Made by a program: the position numbers and the translations under genes
Notes under the pieces: model-generated
Told to the model about the DNA's origin: nothing
Database searches by the model: none
What the model saw: only the letters and a program-made list of their open reading frames with translations
Shown: positions 26,009 through 45,982 of the stretch, piece by piece
Numbering within the stretch: the stretch's first letter is position 1
Layout: each line of letters begins with the position of its first letter
NCBI GenBank assembly: GCA_964019155.1
Contig: OZ025240.1
Coordinates: 22,848,816-22,912,815, forward strand
Length of the DNA stretch: 64,000 bases
DNA from: Osedax fenrisi
Taxonomy: Eukaryota > Annelida > Polychaeta > Sabellida > Siboglinidae
Reading direction: 5' to 3'

Positions 26009-26971
26009 ATGAATATAAATTCATCGACTCCGTTAAACACCTTCGCGGACGAGTCATTCGATAGAGAGACATTCGTACTGAGAATTACGAGTATATCGTT
26101 ATCTATACTGGGAATAATGTTTAATCTCGCAGCTGCGTACAGCGTATGGAGACAGAAACGTGCTCTCGCCTCCCCTAAACACTCGACCATGTTGACAAAA
26201 GCGTTCTTCTCCAATCAGATCACAGCCGATCTATTGGCTAGTTTATGTCGTCTGTTCGAAATAATATCGATTCGGTTCGTGATCGGCAGGAATGTGGGCG
26301 TATCTAGAATTCTGTGGATAGTGTGCATTTTTCTAAATTCTCGATACGCGTCGTCCGCATGCCAGACCACATCAGCCTACAACATGGCCGCCATGTCCGT
26401 AGACGCCGTCACGGCTATAACGAAACCGACGACGTCGTTGTACGTATTCACCGTTACAAGCGTCAAGGTCACCGTCTGTCAGACGTGGATGGTCGGCTTA
26501 CTGGTGACCCTGTGCTTCGTGTTACCGGCCAGAACACTCGCCGGTCACGTGTTCTGCATCGACTGGAACCTGGAGCCGAGAGAAGATCGCATCGACTTCT
26601 ACAAGACAATAGCGTCCGAAACAATACCCGCCGTCGTGCTGATCGTCTGCCTTCTTTGGTTGGCCAAAACGAGGCTCTACAATCGATACGCTAGGGGCAC
26701 CGAACAACGTAAACAAAGTCTATACGTTTCCGAATCGAAAGCTAATCTGGAGTTTGTGCGCATGTTGACGTACGTGACTGTCGCCTACGTGGCGTGTTGC
26801 GCGGTTAGTTTGTTGTTGACCTACGTATCGGTGTTCCGGTTCAGAGGTCAACTACGATCCGCACGATTGTATAGCTACGCGGCGCTCACAGCATCATGTA
26901 CGGCTATATTTAATCCTATTATCTATATGATTACTAACAAAACATTCAGGCGCACATTGCCATTTCTGTAA
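26009..26971 (+). CDS. Single-exon class A (rhodopsin-like) GPCR with degenerate DRY
   Basis: The product is 320 residues and seven-helix. TM1 (24-47) has N39. TM2 has ADLLASL with the sodium-site Asp (D74). TM3 (101-131) ends SVDAVTAI, so the Glu/Asp-Arg-Tyr motif is D132-A133-V134. TM4 carries W160. Cys106 and Cys183 could form the TM3-loop 2 disulfide. TM6 (VTVAYVACCAVSLLL) lacks CWxP. TM7 ends NPIIYM (302-307), followed by a helix-8 segment NKTFRR. Asn4 is in an N-glycosylation sequon. The ATG is the first in frame. Lack of introns, full length and much higher GC than the flanks argue for a selected gene. The ligand is unknown; it could be an invertebrate orphan amine- or peptide-like receptor. 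Confidence 0.88.
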   Translation: MNINSSTPLNTFADESFDRETFVLRITSISLSILGIMFNLAAAYSVWRQKRALASPKHSTMLTKAFFSNQITADLLASLCRLFEIISIRFVIGRNVGVSRILWIVCIFLNSRYASSACQTTSAYNMAAMSVDAVTAITKPTTSLYVFTVTSVKVTVCQTWMVGLLVTLCFVLPARTLAGHVFCIDWNLEPREDRIDFYKTIASETIPAVVLIVCLLWLAKTRLYNRYARGTEQRKQSLYVSESKANLEFVRMLTYVTVAYVACCAVSLLLTYVSVFRFRGQLRSARLYSYAALTASCTAIFNPIIYMITNKTFRRTLPFL

Positions 26972-27394
26972 CACGATACTATTCTATATAATATATAATG
27001 TATATATATATATATATTATAATATAATGTATAATATAATTATATATATATATATATATACTATATTATACCAAATTCACTAAACATATTTGAGTGTCAA
27101 CTTATCTATAGTGTCAAATTCATATCATTTTTAATTGGCAATTATTCTAAATAATATAATGATAATTATTATATAGTGCATGTATATGTAATATCTATTG
27201 TAAAATAAATAATTATTCGTAATATTTAATTAATGTTGTCTTATTACTATAATATTGAATATAGCAATATTACAGTATTACGTAATTTGTTTAGTTAGAT
27301 GTATATTTATAATGATTATATTATTATAGTTTACTAGACTATGTAAATATATATATATATATATATATATATAGGATATTCCTATATACATGTT

Positions 27395-27676
27395 GTGAGT
27401 AGATTTTTGCCGCATGTGAGATTGGAACTATTTGATTCACTATGTAATTTAATTTCATTATATGTTATTATAGTTATGTTATTATCATATTTATTTTGTT
27501 TTTGTTCTTTAATTCTTATATATTTGTGTGTGGAATCCTTTCTCGAAAGCATATTGCTATTAATGGGTTCATTTTTTACTTATTATATAACTATATTATA
27601 TTGTATACATATGCCATGTGTATTAATTATTATTTTATATTACAAGTAAAATAAATATAATTCATTCATTCATTAA
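27395..27676 (+). mobile_element. Probable LINE 3' tail
   Basis: The stretch ends with AAATAAATATAATTCATTCATTC, a short tandem 3' repeat typical of CR1-like elements. Upstream lies a low-complexity hydrophobic frame (84 codons) that resembles a LINE 3' UTR read-through rather than a gene. Confidence 0.4.
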
Positions 27677-27965
27677 TTCACATAGGTATTAATGTATTAC
27701 CTATGTATTAAAAATGTATTTTTTTTCCAAATATGAATTTAAAATATATTCTATAGAATTCTTATAAGAAATAAATTTTATTTGTTCCTTTTTTATTTTA
27801 TTATATAATTTAGTTCATGCATATATAAGAATGTATTTAATTCAAATTATTATAATAATAAACAATATTTAGTATGCACAATATTCTATTGATTTCTTAA
27901 ATAATCAATTAAATGATAGACAAGAAAGTAATCAACGTAATGATATTTAACTTATATAAGGGATA

Positions 27966-28818
27966 GGGAAAAGTGTCCGATTACCGACCCCCTCCTAATA
28001 CCGACCATTCTCGTATCTCAGTAACTATAAGAGATATCAACAAATGTTATATATATAAACTGTTAGTAATTTAATAATACATATAAATAAGTATTTTGTT
28101 TTAAAAAATATTCAATCCTACAATTATTATTTGATGAAATGTAATATTCTGTTTTTACTTTTTAAATATTTGAATAATAACTTTTTTAAATCATTTTAAA
28201 TACTTTATTAATAGAAAACTTAATACTGCACATGATATTGTAGATCAATAAAATATTTATAATAATTATAAAATAATGTAATTTGAATAACTATTAACCA
28301 ATATATCTTAATTATAGCAACACATATGGTTTTCCTATTACCGACCCCCTAAATTACCCTAATACCTACCCCATGTGATTTATAATATCCAATCAAAATA
28401 TATCCGTATTTTACTTTAAATTATGTCGTAAGTTGTTTGTGTATCATTGATATATATCATATACAGTTTAAATTTAAATTTAATATTACTATTAAAACAT
28501 ACATTTATAATAAATAAATTGCGTGTATGTTTTAATTAATTATATGTGTGTAAATCTACTATTTGTATTGGATATTATAATACTACAATTATTTATACCA
28601 CGATTATGTTATGGGGTCGGTAATAGGAGAAGGGGTTGGTATTAGGCACATATATCCGATTACCGACCCCCCTGTTTATTCTTGTAAATATAATTATATC
28701 AACAATTTAAAATAGCCACATTATTCATTGCCATAATATTACCCTAATTACAAAATTTCAAATAAATATACTTAATATTGAATAAGTTATTACAAATAAT
28801 CATTTAAGGGTCGGTAAT
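27966..28818. mobile_element. Inverted-repeat DNA element, family A copy 2
   Basis: It is colinear with A copy 1. TA then GGGAAAAGTGTCCGATTACC, the TCGTATCTCAGTAACTATAAG box, words near 28335-28372 and 28613-28672, and ATTGCGTGTATG are all present. The far right end stops at GGGTCGGTAAT and lacks the last 18 bases of the terminal repeat. Confidence 0.82.
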
Positions 28819-29199
28819 TTATTGAGTGTTGACATACAATATGACAGGAAATAATACTTTAATGATAAATAATAAATGACAATAAGAGTGATGGTTTACA
28901 CATGCCATAAGTAAAATAATATAATAATATACTTAATATTAACATAAGAGTACAGGTTTAGTTATGAATTAGTATGTATAATAGATGATGTAACTCAGCT
29001 GATTTTTGATCTGCGATGACTCAACTTTCTGGTAAGGGGCGACCAATTCCTATGTCATAGGAATATTCTAGAGCCAGTAGAATATATACTGACATACTAC
29101 CCGAGTTATATCACAAATCGCAAAAAAAACTGAATTAATTATCACAGGTATGCAACAAAAACAGAGCTAAACTAACAATTATAATAGGTGATTATCACC

Positions 29200-29445
29200 C
29201 TATTTATGAGAAAACATGAAATAAAAATAAAGATATATGAATAATAATATGAGTTTATTTAAAAAACGAGATGCAATCAACGACGAGCGTTTTAATGCGT
29301 CATGGAAACCGACTATTGATTTACGGGATGTAACATTGATGGGGAGCGAATTCCAGTCAGTAGATACTCTATTGCCGAAGTAATTAAGGTGTGCATTAGT
29401 TCTGCATAGGATCTTTCTGATCTTTCTAATATATAGGTATATCAA
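29200..29445 (-). pseudogene. LINE reverse-transcriptase ORF, C-terminal fragment
   Basis: The minus strand reads ILCRTNAHLNYFGNRVSTDW then NSLPINVTSRKSIVGFHDAL, the conserved FGNRV..WNSLP...F...L ending of CR1/Jockey-like ORF2 proteins. The copy is truncated and flanked by a 155-bp tandem duplication on its right. Confidence 0.72.
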
Positions 29446-29686
29446 TATAGTAAAATAGCTATTGCATTTAATAATTTTTTAATAATTTTAATATAACATA
29501 GGGGAAAGTCCCCTATTACCGACAACTTATTGAAGTAATTAAGGTGTGCATTAGTTCTGCATAGGATCTTTCTGATCTTTCTAATATATAGGTATATCAA
29601 TATAGTAAAATAGCTATTGCATTTAATAATTTTTTAATAATTTTAATATAACATAGGGGAAAGTCCCCTATTACCGACAACTTCCT
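29377..29686. repeat. 155-bp tandem duplication
   Basis: 29377-29531 is repeated almost exactly at 29532-29686. The unit joins LINE C-terminal coding sequence to the first 25 bases of a family A element, so it arose after that element inserted beside the LINE. Confidence 0.88.
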
Positions 29687-30724
29687 AATACCGTCTCCCT
29701 CGTATCTCAGTAACTATAAGGTATATCAAAACACTATAGAGAGAGCGGGGCAGGTTGAGCCGGTTTTTATAAAAACACATTTATCTAATAATATTATGAA
29801 TATATTTTAATATAATAAAGTGCATAAGATAAATATAGTGTATTATTAATAACAAACATTCATAAATCAGTGTAATAATAAATAATAAATTATATAATTA
29901 CATTATTTTTTTTTATTTGGCTCAACCTGCCCCGTCTAATGGGAGGGGTTAGCCAGGTAGAAAAAATGCAAAATTTAAGATATATTTAAAAAATAAACAT
30001 AGTTAAAGTTATATATTTATATTTATTAGTTATTAAAAATTGTTAAGTATATCAATACTTAAGTATACTCACCATGATTCATATCAAAACTAATGAAACT
30101 TTTAAAGCAAGAGGTTAGATTAGGAGAGAGGTTATCTGCTCTATGTTTTAATCCAGCATATAAACCAATTATTTAATTATTTAAAATAAGTACTCATTAT
30201 ATATTTAATTAATTATATTATTATAATTATTAATTAAATAAGTCATTAATTAATTAAATAAATAAACAAGTTTAATGATAAACGGGGAAGATTGACCCTA
30301 TGGTCAACCTTCCCCGTTTTTCTATGGTCAATCTACCCCATATCACTAGTATATATAAAAGTAATCTAATTAATTTGTGAATGATCATTTTTGAATTTGT
30401 TATTTTATAATATATAGTATATTAAATATACTTTATTTATATATCATTAATAATGCTATGTTATTACAAAATATATTAATATGAAATTTAAACTAACTGT
30501 CCCACCAACGAGTTTTTCATAAAATATTAATAATTAAATAATATTTTAAATAGTTAAAATAAATAATTTTTGAGTTGTTATAATAATTCTAAATATAGGT
30601 GTGTATACATGTATTAAAACTTACATTAAGATATTTTTTAATAGCAGAAATAATTGAGATGGCTCAACCTGTCTCGCTCTCCCCTATATACATGAACTGT
30701 TAGTAATGTAATGGTAAATACGTA
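29656..30724. mobile_element. Family A copy 3, split by a family D insertion
   Basis: 29656-29736 is the left end of family A (GGGGAAAGTCCCCTATTACC then TCGTATCTCAGTAACTATAAG). It resumes at 30687 with TATACATGAACTGTTAGTAAT, the next block in copies 1 and 2. The interruption is the whole D element, bounded by a duplicated TA. The remainder of A is replaced by B copy 3. Confidence 0.75.
29737..30684. mobile_element. Inverted-repeat DNA element, family D
   Basis: The left end is TAGAGAGAGCGGGGCAGGTT; the right end is the complement of GGGGAGAGCGAGACAGGTTG. The word GGTTGAGCC/GGCTCAACC appears at both ends and at about 29920-29956. Related GGTCAACCTTCCCC words form a central inverted pair at 30285-30345. 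It inserted in a family A element, with TA on both sides. Confidence 0.8.
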
Positions 30725-30726
30725 TA

Positions 30727-31615
30727 GGGGAAAGTAACCTAATACTGACACTTTAACGATAAATAGTCTTAACTTTTTATGACTAATTATTTTTATTCAA
30801 AAATTACAATATATTAATATTATATGATTATAGATATTATTGTAATTTTAAAATTCTATTTGATCTTTTAATTCCATAGATAACGGTGGTGTCCGTATTC
30901 GGTACCCTTGTCCGAATACGGACACCCTGTGTTATCATACGGACCCCTATATACAACTAGATAAACTTCATTTTATTGATGAATCAATCAGACAAATTAC
31001 AATTACGTTATTTATAATTAATTTTATAAAAAATATATTGTAATTTAATTAGTTAATAATTTATTTATTTTTATTATTTTTTAATTAATAATATAATTTA
31101 AGTATCTAAATAATAATATTTTTAGAATTAGCTTTATTGGTGGTATTAATATTTTAACGCACGCGTTTTTTTATGAAAATCAGAATTTTTCATATGCTGC
31201 GCGCTGATTGGTTATAGGGTGTTCGTATTAAGACATTTAGAGTGTCCGTATTAGGAACTTATATGACCTCTAGATATATGCTTATAACTTAATGAATATT
31301 AGATGAAAAATAAAGAAATTAAAAATAAATTTTGTAGAATGCTTTATTTTTTAATAATATAGTGTAATATTTTATATCGATACATTTGTATAATCTTGAG
31401 AAGGTTTTAAGTTGATATTTTTTTTCATAAATTTAAAAACGTAATAAAAAAATCAGTTTATTGGATATATTAACAATATTTTGTATAATTCAAAAATAAA
31501 AAATACTTTTTTAGACTATTTTTATAATTATGAATATTTTATTCATTAAACATTTTTTTTTTATGATTTATTTATTCTGAGATACCGAGAGTGTCCGTAT
31601 TCGGTTACTTTCCCC
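30727..31615. mobile_element. Family B element copy 3
   Basis: Complete: TA-GGGGAAAGTAACCTAATACT to CGGTTACTTTCCCC-TA, in the same orientation as copy 2. It carries GGTGTCCGTATTCGGTACC, GAATACGGACACC, AACGCACGCG and CTGCGCGCTGATTGG at the expected stations. Confidence 0.86.
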
Positions 31616-31617
31616 TA

Positions 31618-32042
31618 CCACCAATAAAGATAAATATAATAAATGTATTATTTAGATACTTAAATTGTATTATTAATTAAAAAATTAATAAAAATAAATA
31701 AATTATTAACTAATTAAATTAGAATAAATTATTCATACAATTAATTATAAATAATGAAATTGTAATTTATAAGATTGTTTCATCAAATATATATATAGTT
31801 TATATAGTGGTATATATATAGGGTCCATATTATAACACAGGGTGTCCGTATTCGGATATGAGTACCGAATACGGACACCCCCAACGGGTACTCCGTTATC
31901 TATTGAATAAAAGATTAAATAATATTTAAAAATTACAATAATATCTATAATCATATAATATTAATAAATAGTAATTTTTGTATAAAAATATGGAGTCATA
32001 AAATGTTAAGACTAATTATTGTTAAAGTGTGCATAATGCATA
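31618..32042. mobile_element. Family B element, right-half fragment
   Basis: It starts at ACCACCAATAAAG, which is the middle of B copy 1 (16005), and continues colinearly through GGTGTCCGTATTCGGATATG to TTGTTAAAGTGTG near 32030. The terminal 20 bases are lost. Confidence 0.75.
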
Positions 32043-32950
32043 ATCAAACGTTTATATTATTAGGTTAAACACTTTACATATAAAAGTGAAATCACAGTAT
32101 TCTAGAAATATAATATTTTTAGTTAATTCAAAAAAATAAGAGACTACAATTCAGATATTTTTATCGATATATTAGAAATCTTCTGAGGCATATTAATTAT
32201 CGGCTACTACTCCCTTCCCTCCCCTAATTAATTTAATTATTGATAGTATAAACTATATTATTTATAAAAGAACTGCGCCAACACCTTAATCTTTGTATAT
32301 TTTTAATATTTATAATTTAATTTGGAAGTAATATTAATAGTTTATATGTGTTCAATGGAGTTGTTTTCATATACTTATATATTTTTTATTTACTTTTAAA
32401 TATTTGTAAATATATTATTATTTTATTAATAAATATTTAATTTATAATTGATTTCAATAGAAATATTTCATAACATTTTAAACCCGATTTAACTGTATAT
32501 ATTCTACTAAACGTAAAATTATGTTTAGATGTATTGATGTAATATTTACTACATATGTAGGGTGCCTAGATATACTATATGTATATAATTTATATTTACA
32601 TTATGAAAGTTATTCCAGACATTTATATTCTAATTAAAATTGTACATCACATTTCATTATAATTTACCAATCATATACTATAAATGTAATTGACTCATAA
32701 TTACTTCATATCTTAAATACACATATAAATAAATGTATAGACTAAAGTTGTATGGGTTAAATTAACAAAAGTTAAATAAGTTAGCCAACATATATAATAT
32801 GCGTGATGTTATTAGTAGGTACCTTGATACTTTCCCTCATATTTTAAATATATATAAATAGAAATTTGTACTAAGAAATGTGCAAGATATTTATTTTTTT
32901 TTATTAAATTTAAATACAATTTATTTATTATATAACATGTTCTATTTTTC

Positions 32951-33545
32951 CCCTCAAGGGGATATGATAGCGCACAATGTGGGAGAAAAAGCTCCTTTTT
33001 TTTTGCGTCGCACGCGGTAAAGTGGAGTAATATTGGACATATATATATATAGTCCTAATTATATATAATATTCCACATATATTTATAATATTTATTATAT
33101 ATAGCCTATTGTATATATATTATATTATAATTATATATTTTTTTATATAAATGACTGTTTTAAATTGTTATTTATTGTCATTTATTCTATATACATTTTA
33201 TTTTTACTATTAGTAGATCATAACATGACATATATATCTATAGGAATATATAAACATATATTATATTTATAATACAATACAAATTAATAATATAGCTATA
33301 ATAATATCCTTTATACATACACTGTTGGTGTGAAATCATTATTTAGAGAAAACAGCATTTGAATATATATTAATACAATATATATTATATATAATGAATA
33401 TATATAAATCATATATGTCATTTCTAGACTGTTGATTAATAATTTTTTTTCACAGATATTAAAAAGATACAATAGACTATGAAATAACTTTATTAAAATA
33501 ACAATTTATTTTCACTAAACAAGGTTTGTGACATCCCCTTACATT
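32951..33545. mobile_element. Family H element copy 2
   Basis: The left AAGGGGATATGATAGCGCACA and the right complement of AATGTAAGGGGATGTCACAA are imperfect inverse repeats. 33345-33545 aligns with 17060-17286 of copy 1. Confidence 0.5.
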
Positions 33546-34328
33546 TTAAATTTAAAAATAAAAGTAATAATATATTATTTTAATAATTATTATAGTTCAC
33601 TCAGATTATTAATATTATATTTAATTTATAATATAATTTATTTGATGTTAACAATCTACAATTTAAAGGAATACGTTGATATTTATTTAGATTTTACAAT
33701 GAGAAATGATATTTAAATTTAATGGAAAAAATTAACTTATTTTATTTTATTAAATTATAAAAATAAATTATTATTTGTGAGATTCTACATTTATAGAAAA
33801 CATGTCAATTAATATTTATAAATATGCAAACTATTTTTAATAATTAAATTGACATTACTTTATATACCGGAATATAGAATATGGATATTTGGTATATCTT
33901 AATAGATATAGATTATATATACCTAATAATGTAATATAGTAAGTACATATTTAACAAATATAATAAATTAAATTAAAACTATTTTAAATTTAAATATTTA
34001 TTTACATAAATACATGTATTTTGTACGCATGCTTAACATATAAGAATCATAAAACATGCACATTCCTAGTATATGGCAATTTTGGTACTTTCAAATTTCC
34101 TTTGTAACCATAGAAACCGGCATCAAATATTTCCATAGAAATAGCGTCAGTTATTTGAGAGAACGTTATAATTCCTATAAAATTAATAAAAATAATCGTG
34201 TAATGGTCGAGTATATAATACAATTATATTATATTATATTATATTATATTATATTATATTTATATATATATATTCTATATTATCATCATAATAATCATAA
34301 TCATCACATATAAATATGTTATTATTAC

Positions 34329-42258
<7,930 letters not shown>

Positions 42259-42406
42259 CTAATACATTATGATGAATACTTATTTACATTTATAAGATTA
42301 TTTAATATATTTAAATATTTTTTATATGATTTTCATATATTTATAAAAATGTATTATATTATATTATATGTATTGTATTATATTATTTTATTATTATTCT
42401 ATATAT

Positions 42407-42447
<41 letters not shown>

Positions 42448-43112
42448 TATATTAAGTTTTATAACAAATATATAATTATATACGACACAAATTCGGGGTA
42501 AAAATATAGGGTACACAAATGTAATACCTAAGTATATATTTATAAAAAAATATATTCACATATTTATATTACTATATATTGATTTATATTGGTATATTGA
42601 TGTATTATAACATAATAGAATAATAATAATATATAGTTATATATTTATATTACTAACCAAAGTAAAGTATTATGCTAAATAGTTTCAAATATGATACAAC
42701 ATTACTTTGTGAAAACATATTTAAAATGAGATTAATCTTATGAACAATTTATGAAAATAATGTACAAGTATAAATGTTATGGTCTAATGATTCTATTGAT
42801 TTATAAAATTAGATCCACTATTATAAATATTTTATTTTAAATACAATAATATTAAACAAAGATAAACTTACATATTGATTAGAATTAGGATACAGATATT
42901 TGAAGTAATTACAGTAGTAATGATTATATTGATAAATAATGAATGATACATATTTATGTACAATTATATAATATTTGTACATACACATTTAAAACTTTTA
43001 AATATAATTTACAAATTCCATAGTTTAAAAATAAAATTAATTATTTTATATATTTAATTTATAAAATATATCATTCATAATTGTATGTACATATGTATAC
43101 ATACACTTATAG

Positions 43113-43152
<40 letters not shown>

Positions 43153-43680
43153 CATAATATATTTCAGTAGAAATATAATTTAATACTTAAACATATGTAA
43201 TACATATAAACATAAATGCATACATATGCTAACTGCATTGTACTCATAAACACACACAAATTATATTATACATATATATATAAACATAATTTATATAAAT
43301 ATAAATATCGTATAAATAGTTAATATAGTATATATAATTGATTTTATAAAATATTTATATTTACAGTAATTATTTTTGTTATAATATATTGATTTTATTT
43401 TTTACTATATTTATTGTGAGAATCTATCCATTTAAAAAAAATAGTGATTTATTATTATGCAATATTTATAAAAATGTACATATTTATATAATAATACTAA
43501 TAATATAATTACAAAATTAATTAATTGATATATTTCAAATATTTAATATAACAAATTTAACCAATCATAGAACAAAAACTTTATAGGCTAAATACAGGAT
43601 TTAATGCAACTAAAAAAACCAGTGGCATAACACCAATATATTCAAATAAACCAAAAATATCAATCCGATATATATATATA
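42259..43680. other. AT-rich DNA upstream of the recognised GH9-like exons
   Basis: It probably holds an intron of the GH9-like gene. I see (TA)n near 42414-42444 and 43117-43150 and no recognisable exon. Confidence 0.5.
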
Positions 43681-43980
43681 GTCAGGGGTCGATGGCTCAG
43701 TGGGACAACCAAAAAGCTAGTAACCAGAGGTCCCGGGTTCGACTCCAGGCAGTTCTTGATTTTCTCTTGTGTTTATAAAGAACTTAATAAACGATAAATC
43801 AAAACACAAGAAAAAAAAATGTTACTATTTGTATTGTATTGTCCGGGGCCTCTCACAGTTATTTATAACATGTACAAGTCTATGACTTCTTGAGGGGTCC
43901 ATTTGTATCCGCTATTTGTATTGTATTCAATATATATATGAGATTTCAATAAATAAATATTATTATTATTATTATTATAT
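43681..43980 (+). mobile_element. tRNA-derived SINE
   Basis: The head of about 70 bases contains a perfect pol III A box TGGCTCAGTGG (43693-43703) and B box GGTTCGACTCC (43736-43746) in a tRNA-like context. A 3' body with CCGGGGCCTCTCACAG and GACTTCTTGAGGGG follows, ending in a (TTA)n tail. It is too long and unpaired at the acceptor to be a functional tRNA gene. Confidence 0.85.
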
Positions 43981-43999
43981 ATATATATCATATACATAT

Positions 44000-45340
44000 A
44001 TAAATAATATATTTGATGATTCATCTAGATGCGTAAACAATTTTCTACTGTACACACTGTTAGAAGTAAGGGTTCTATGGACGAGAATTGTACTCCAAAG
44101 AACCCATGATATTGGTATTGGGTTCTTAGGAATCATAAAATATATCACTGTAATGATCTTCTATTTATATTCATTCTTTAACACATTATGGCTAGGATAA
44201 CCTACTGATATAAGCTTATTCTGAAGAGTGATGTATATATATATATGTCAATATACTAATGCATTATTATTATATACCCCATGTATTACATACATATATT
44301 TTGAAGACTCTTGGCCGAAACACATTTTGATACGTATATAAATTGAAGTGTTTATACATTACACACATGCTATTCTTACAGGTGAAGCCGAGGTATTATA
44401 AAGTGCAGCAGGATATATAAATAGATATATCTATAAGTATACTAGCAAGATATTGAGACGTATTTGCATGTAATTTGAGATTCTTCATACATACTAGATG
44501 TCGGATAGGTCTACCGTTACAGCTATAGCTAACCTTCAAGCGAAATGGTCTCGCTATTATCTACTAACTATGTAAAAGAAGTTTTATTTGTCATTATTTG
44601 TATCAACAGCGATATTCATTTTAATTTGTTAATTATGTCAACCATTATTATGTTATTCTTTTTGTTTATCTGTTTTCGTTTCTTGGTTTACTCGTCGACG
44701 TCCAAATATGATTATTTTCTTTAAAAAATCCGTAAACTAATAAATAATAATGATATGCAATTATTGAATATTTAAAAAAATGTATATAATCTAATTTAAC
44801 TTACCAATTAAACTAGTATATTTATTTAACTAATATCAAACGTTAATTTATTCATTAATTATAATTATCGATCGATTGAATATTATCGAATTTTTGTCGA
44901 AACGTATTTTAGTTTACTTATCCTATATATTGAAGTATATAGAGGCCTATATAATTATAATTCATTGACTATATTATTATAATAAACATCATATATTAAG
45001 TAGATCATATGTATACATAGGCCTATATATACTTATAAGTATATAATTGTATACGTATATATATACGTTAGAATGTATAACACGCCTACTGAATACAAAC
45101 ACATACACACTTATATGTGCGTACCTATAAGCATATATGTAAGCCTATGTAACTATGCATATACGTCGTACCCATGGGTGCACCTACATCGAACAATCGA
45201 TACATCGTAATACGTCGTTATACGCGATACGTCGATGTAAGCGAGTGATTGAAGGTGCAGGTGTTAATCTCTTGTTAATCTGGTTAATCTTCACGAGAGG
45301 AGGAGGAGGCGACACATGAATAGATGTACCGACTACATAT
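44000..45340. other. Intergenic DNA, no supported gene
   Basis: This stretch has a higher sequence complexity than its neighbours at 44035-44120 and 44380-44580 but only very short frames. 45140-45300 is rich in ACGT/TCGA words and may be regulatory DNA of the GH9-like gene. Confidence 0.4.
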
Positions 45341-45600
45341 TAATAAGAACACACTCGATTTATCATCTCCCTCGAGATAATAGCTAGCCCATCTCTATCT
45401 ATCGAATCAACCACATTAATGTCCTTCGTCTCTATCGAATCAACTACATTAATATGCCGGCGACATATGTACGACATTAATATCCCCAGACGCGACATAT
45501 GTATCACTACGTAACACACATATGTACCATGAGCTATAGACCATATCGATCGCCAGTGTTTCAATATTAAGTATGTGACTGCTATTATTATAGTCACATA
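45340..45600 (-). other. CpG-richer segment with a short tandem repeat
   Basis: A minus-strand frame of 85 codons (hydrophobic start MTIIIAVTYLILKHW) contains a repeated INVVDSI peptide because CATTAATGT.GTTGATTCGAT is tandemly duplicated. It could be a 5' exon or leader of the GH9-like gene, but no splice site in the required phase is obvious. Unassigned. Confidence 0.25.
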
Positions 45601-45982
45601 TGTGGTTCTATATATATATGTATAGCTAAATAATAGCTATTTTTATATCGCATTAATTATTAGGTTATTCTCGACATCTACTCTGACATATTTCTTAACT
45701 AAATTATTATGATTCATTATCGATATCCATATACATATCCCAGTCATATAATGATTCATATGTATAATGTATAAGTTTATAAGTTTATATATAATATGTA
45801 CATGATATAGGATATATAATATTATTCATTATATATGTATACCTAATGTAATACCAAAGCAAGTATAATTCAACGATAGATATTTCAATAGTTATGGAAT
45901 AAATATGTTGTTTTTATTATTTTATTAATCTTTTTTATATAAATAAACTATGTATCTGTCTATATATGTATATGTAAATTAT

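Noticed and set aside
26314..26716. Alternative frames inside the GPCR gene, rich in Arg and His
   Set aside because: Shadows of the GC-rich coding region; the main frame has clear seven-helix features.
43681..43752. Functional tRNA gene
   Set aside because: A and B boxes are perfect, but the acceptor stem does not pair and the sequence runs into a SINE body and (TTA)n tail.
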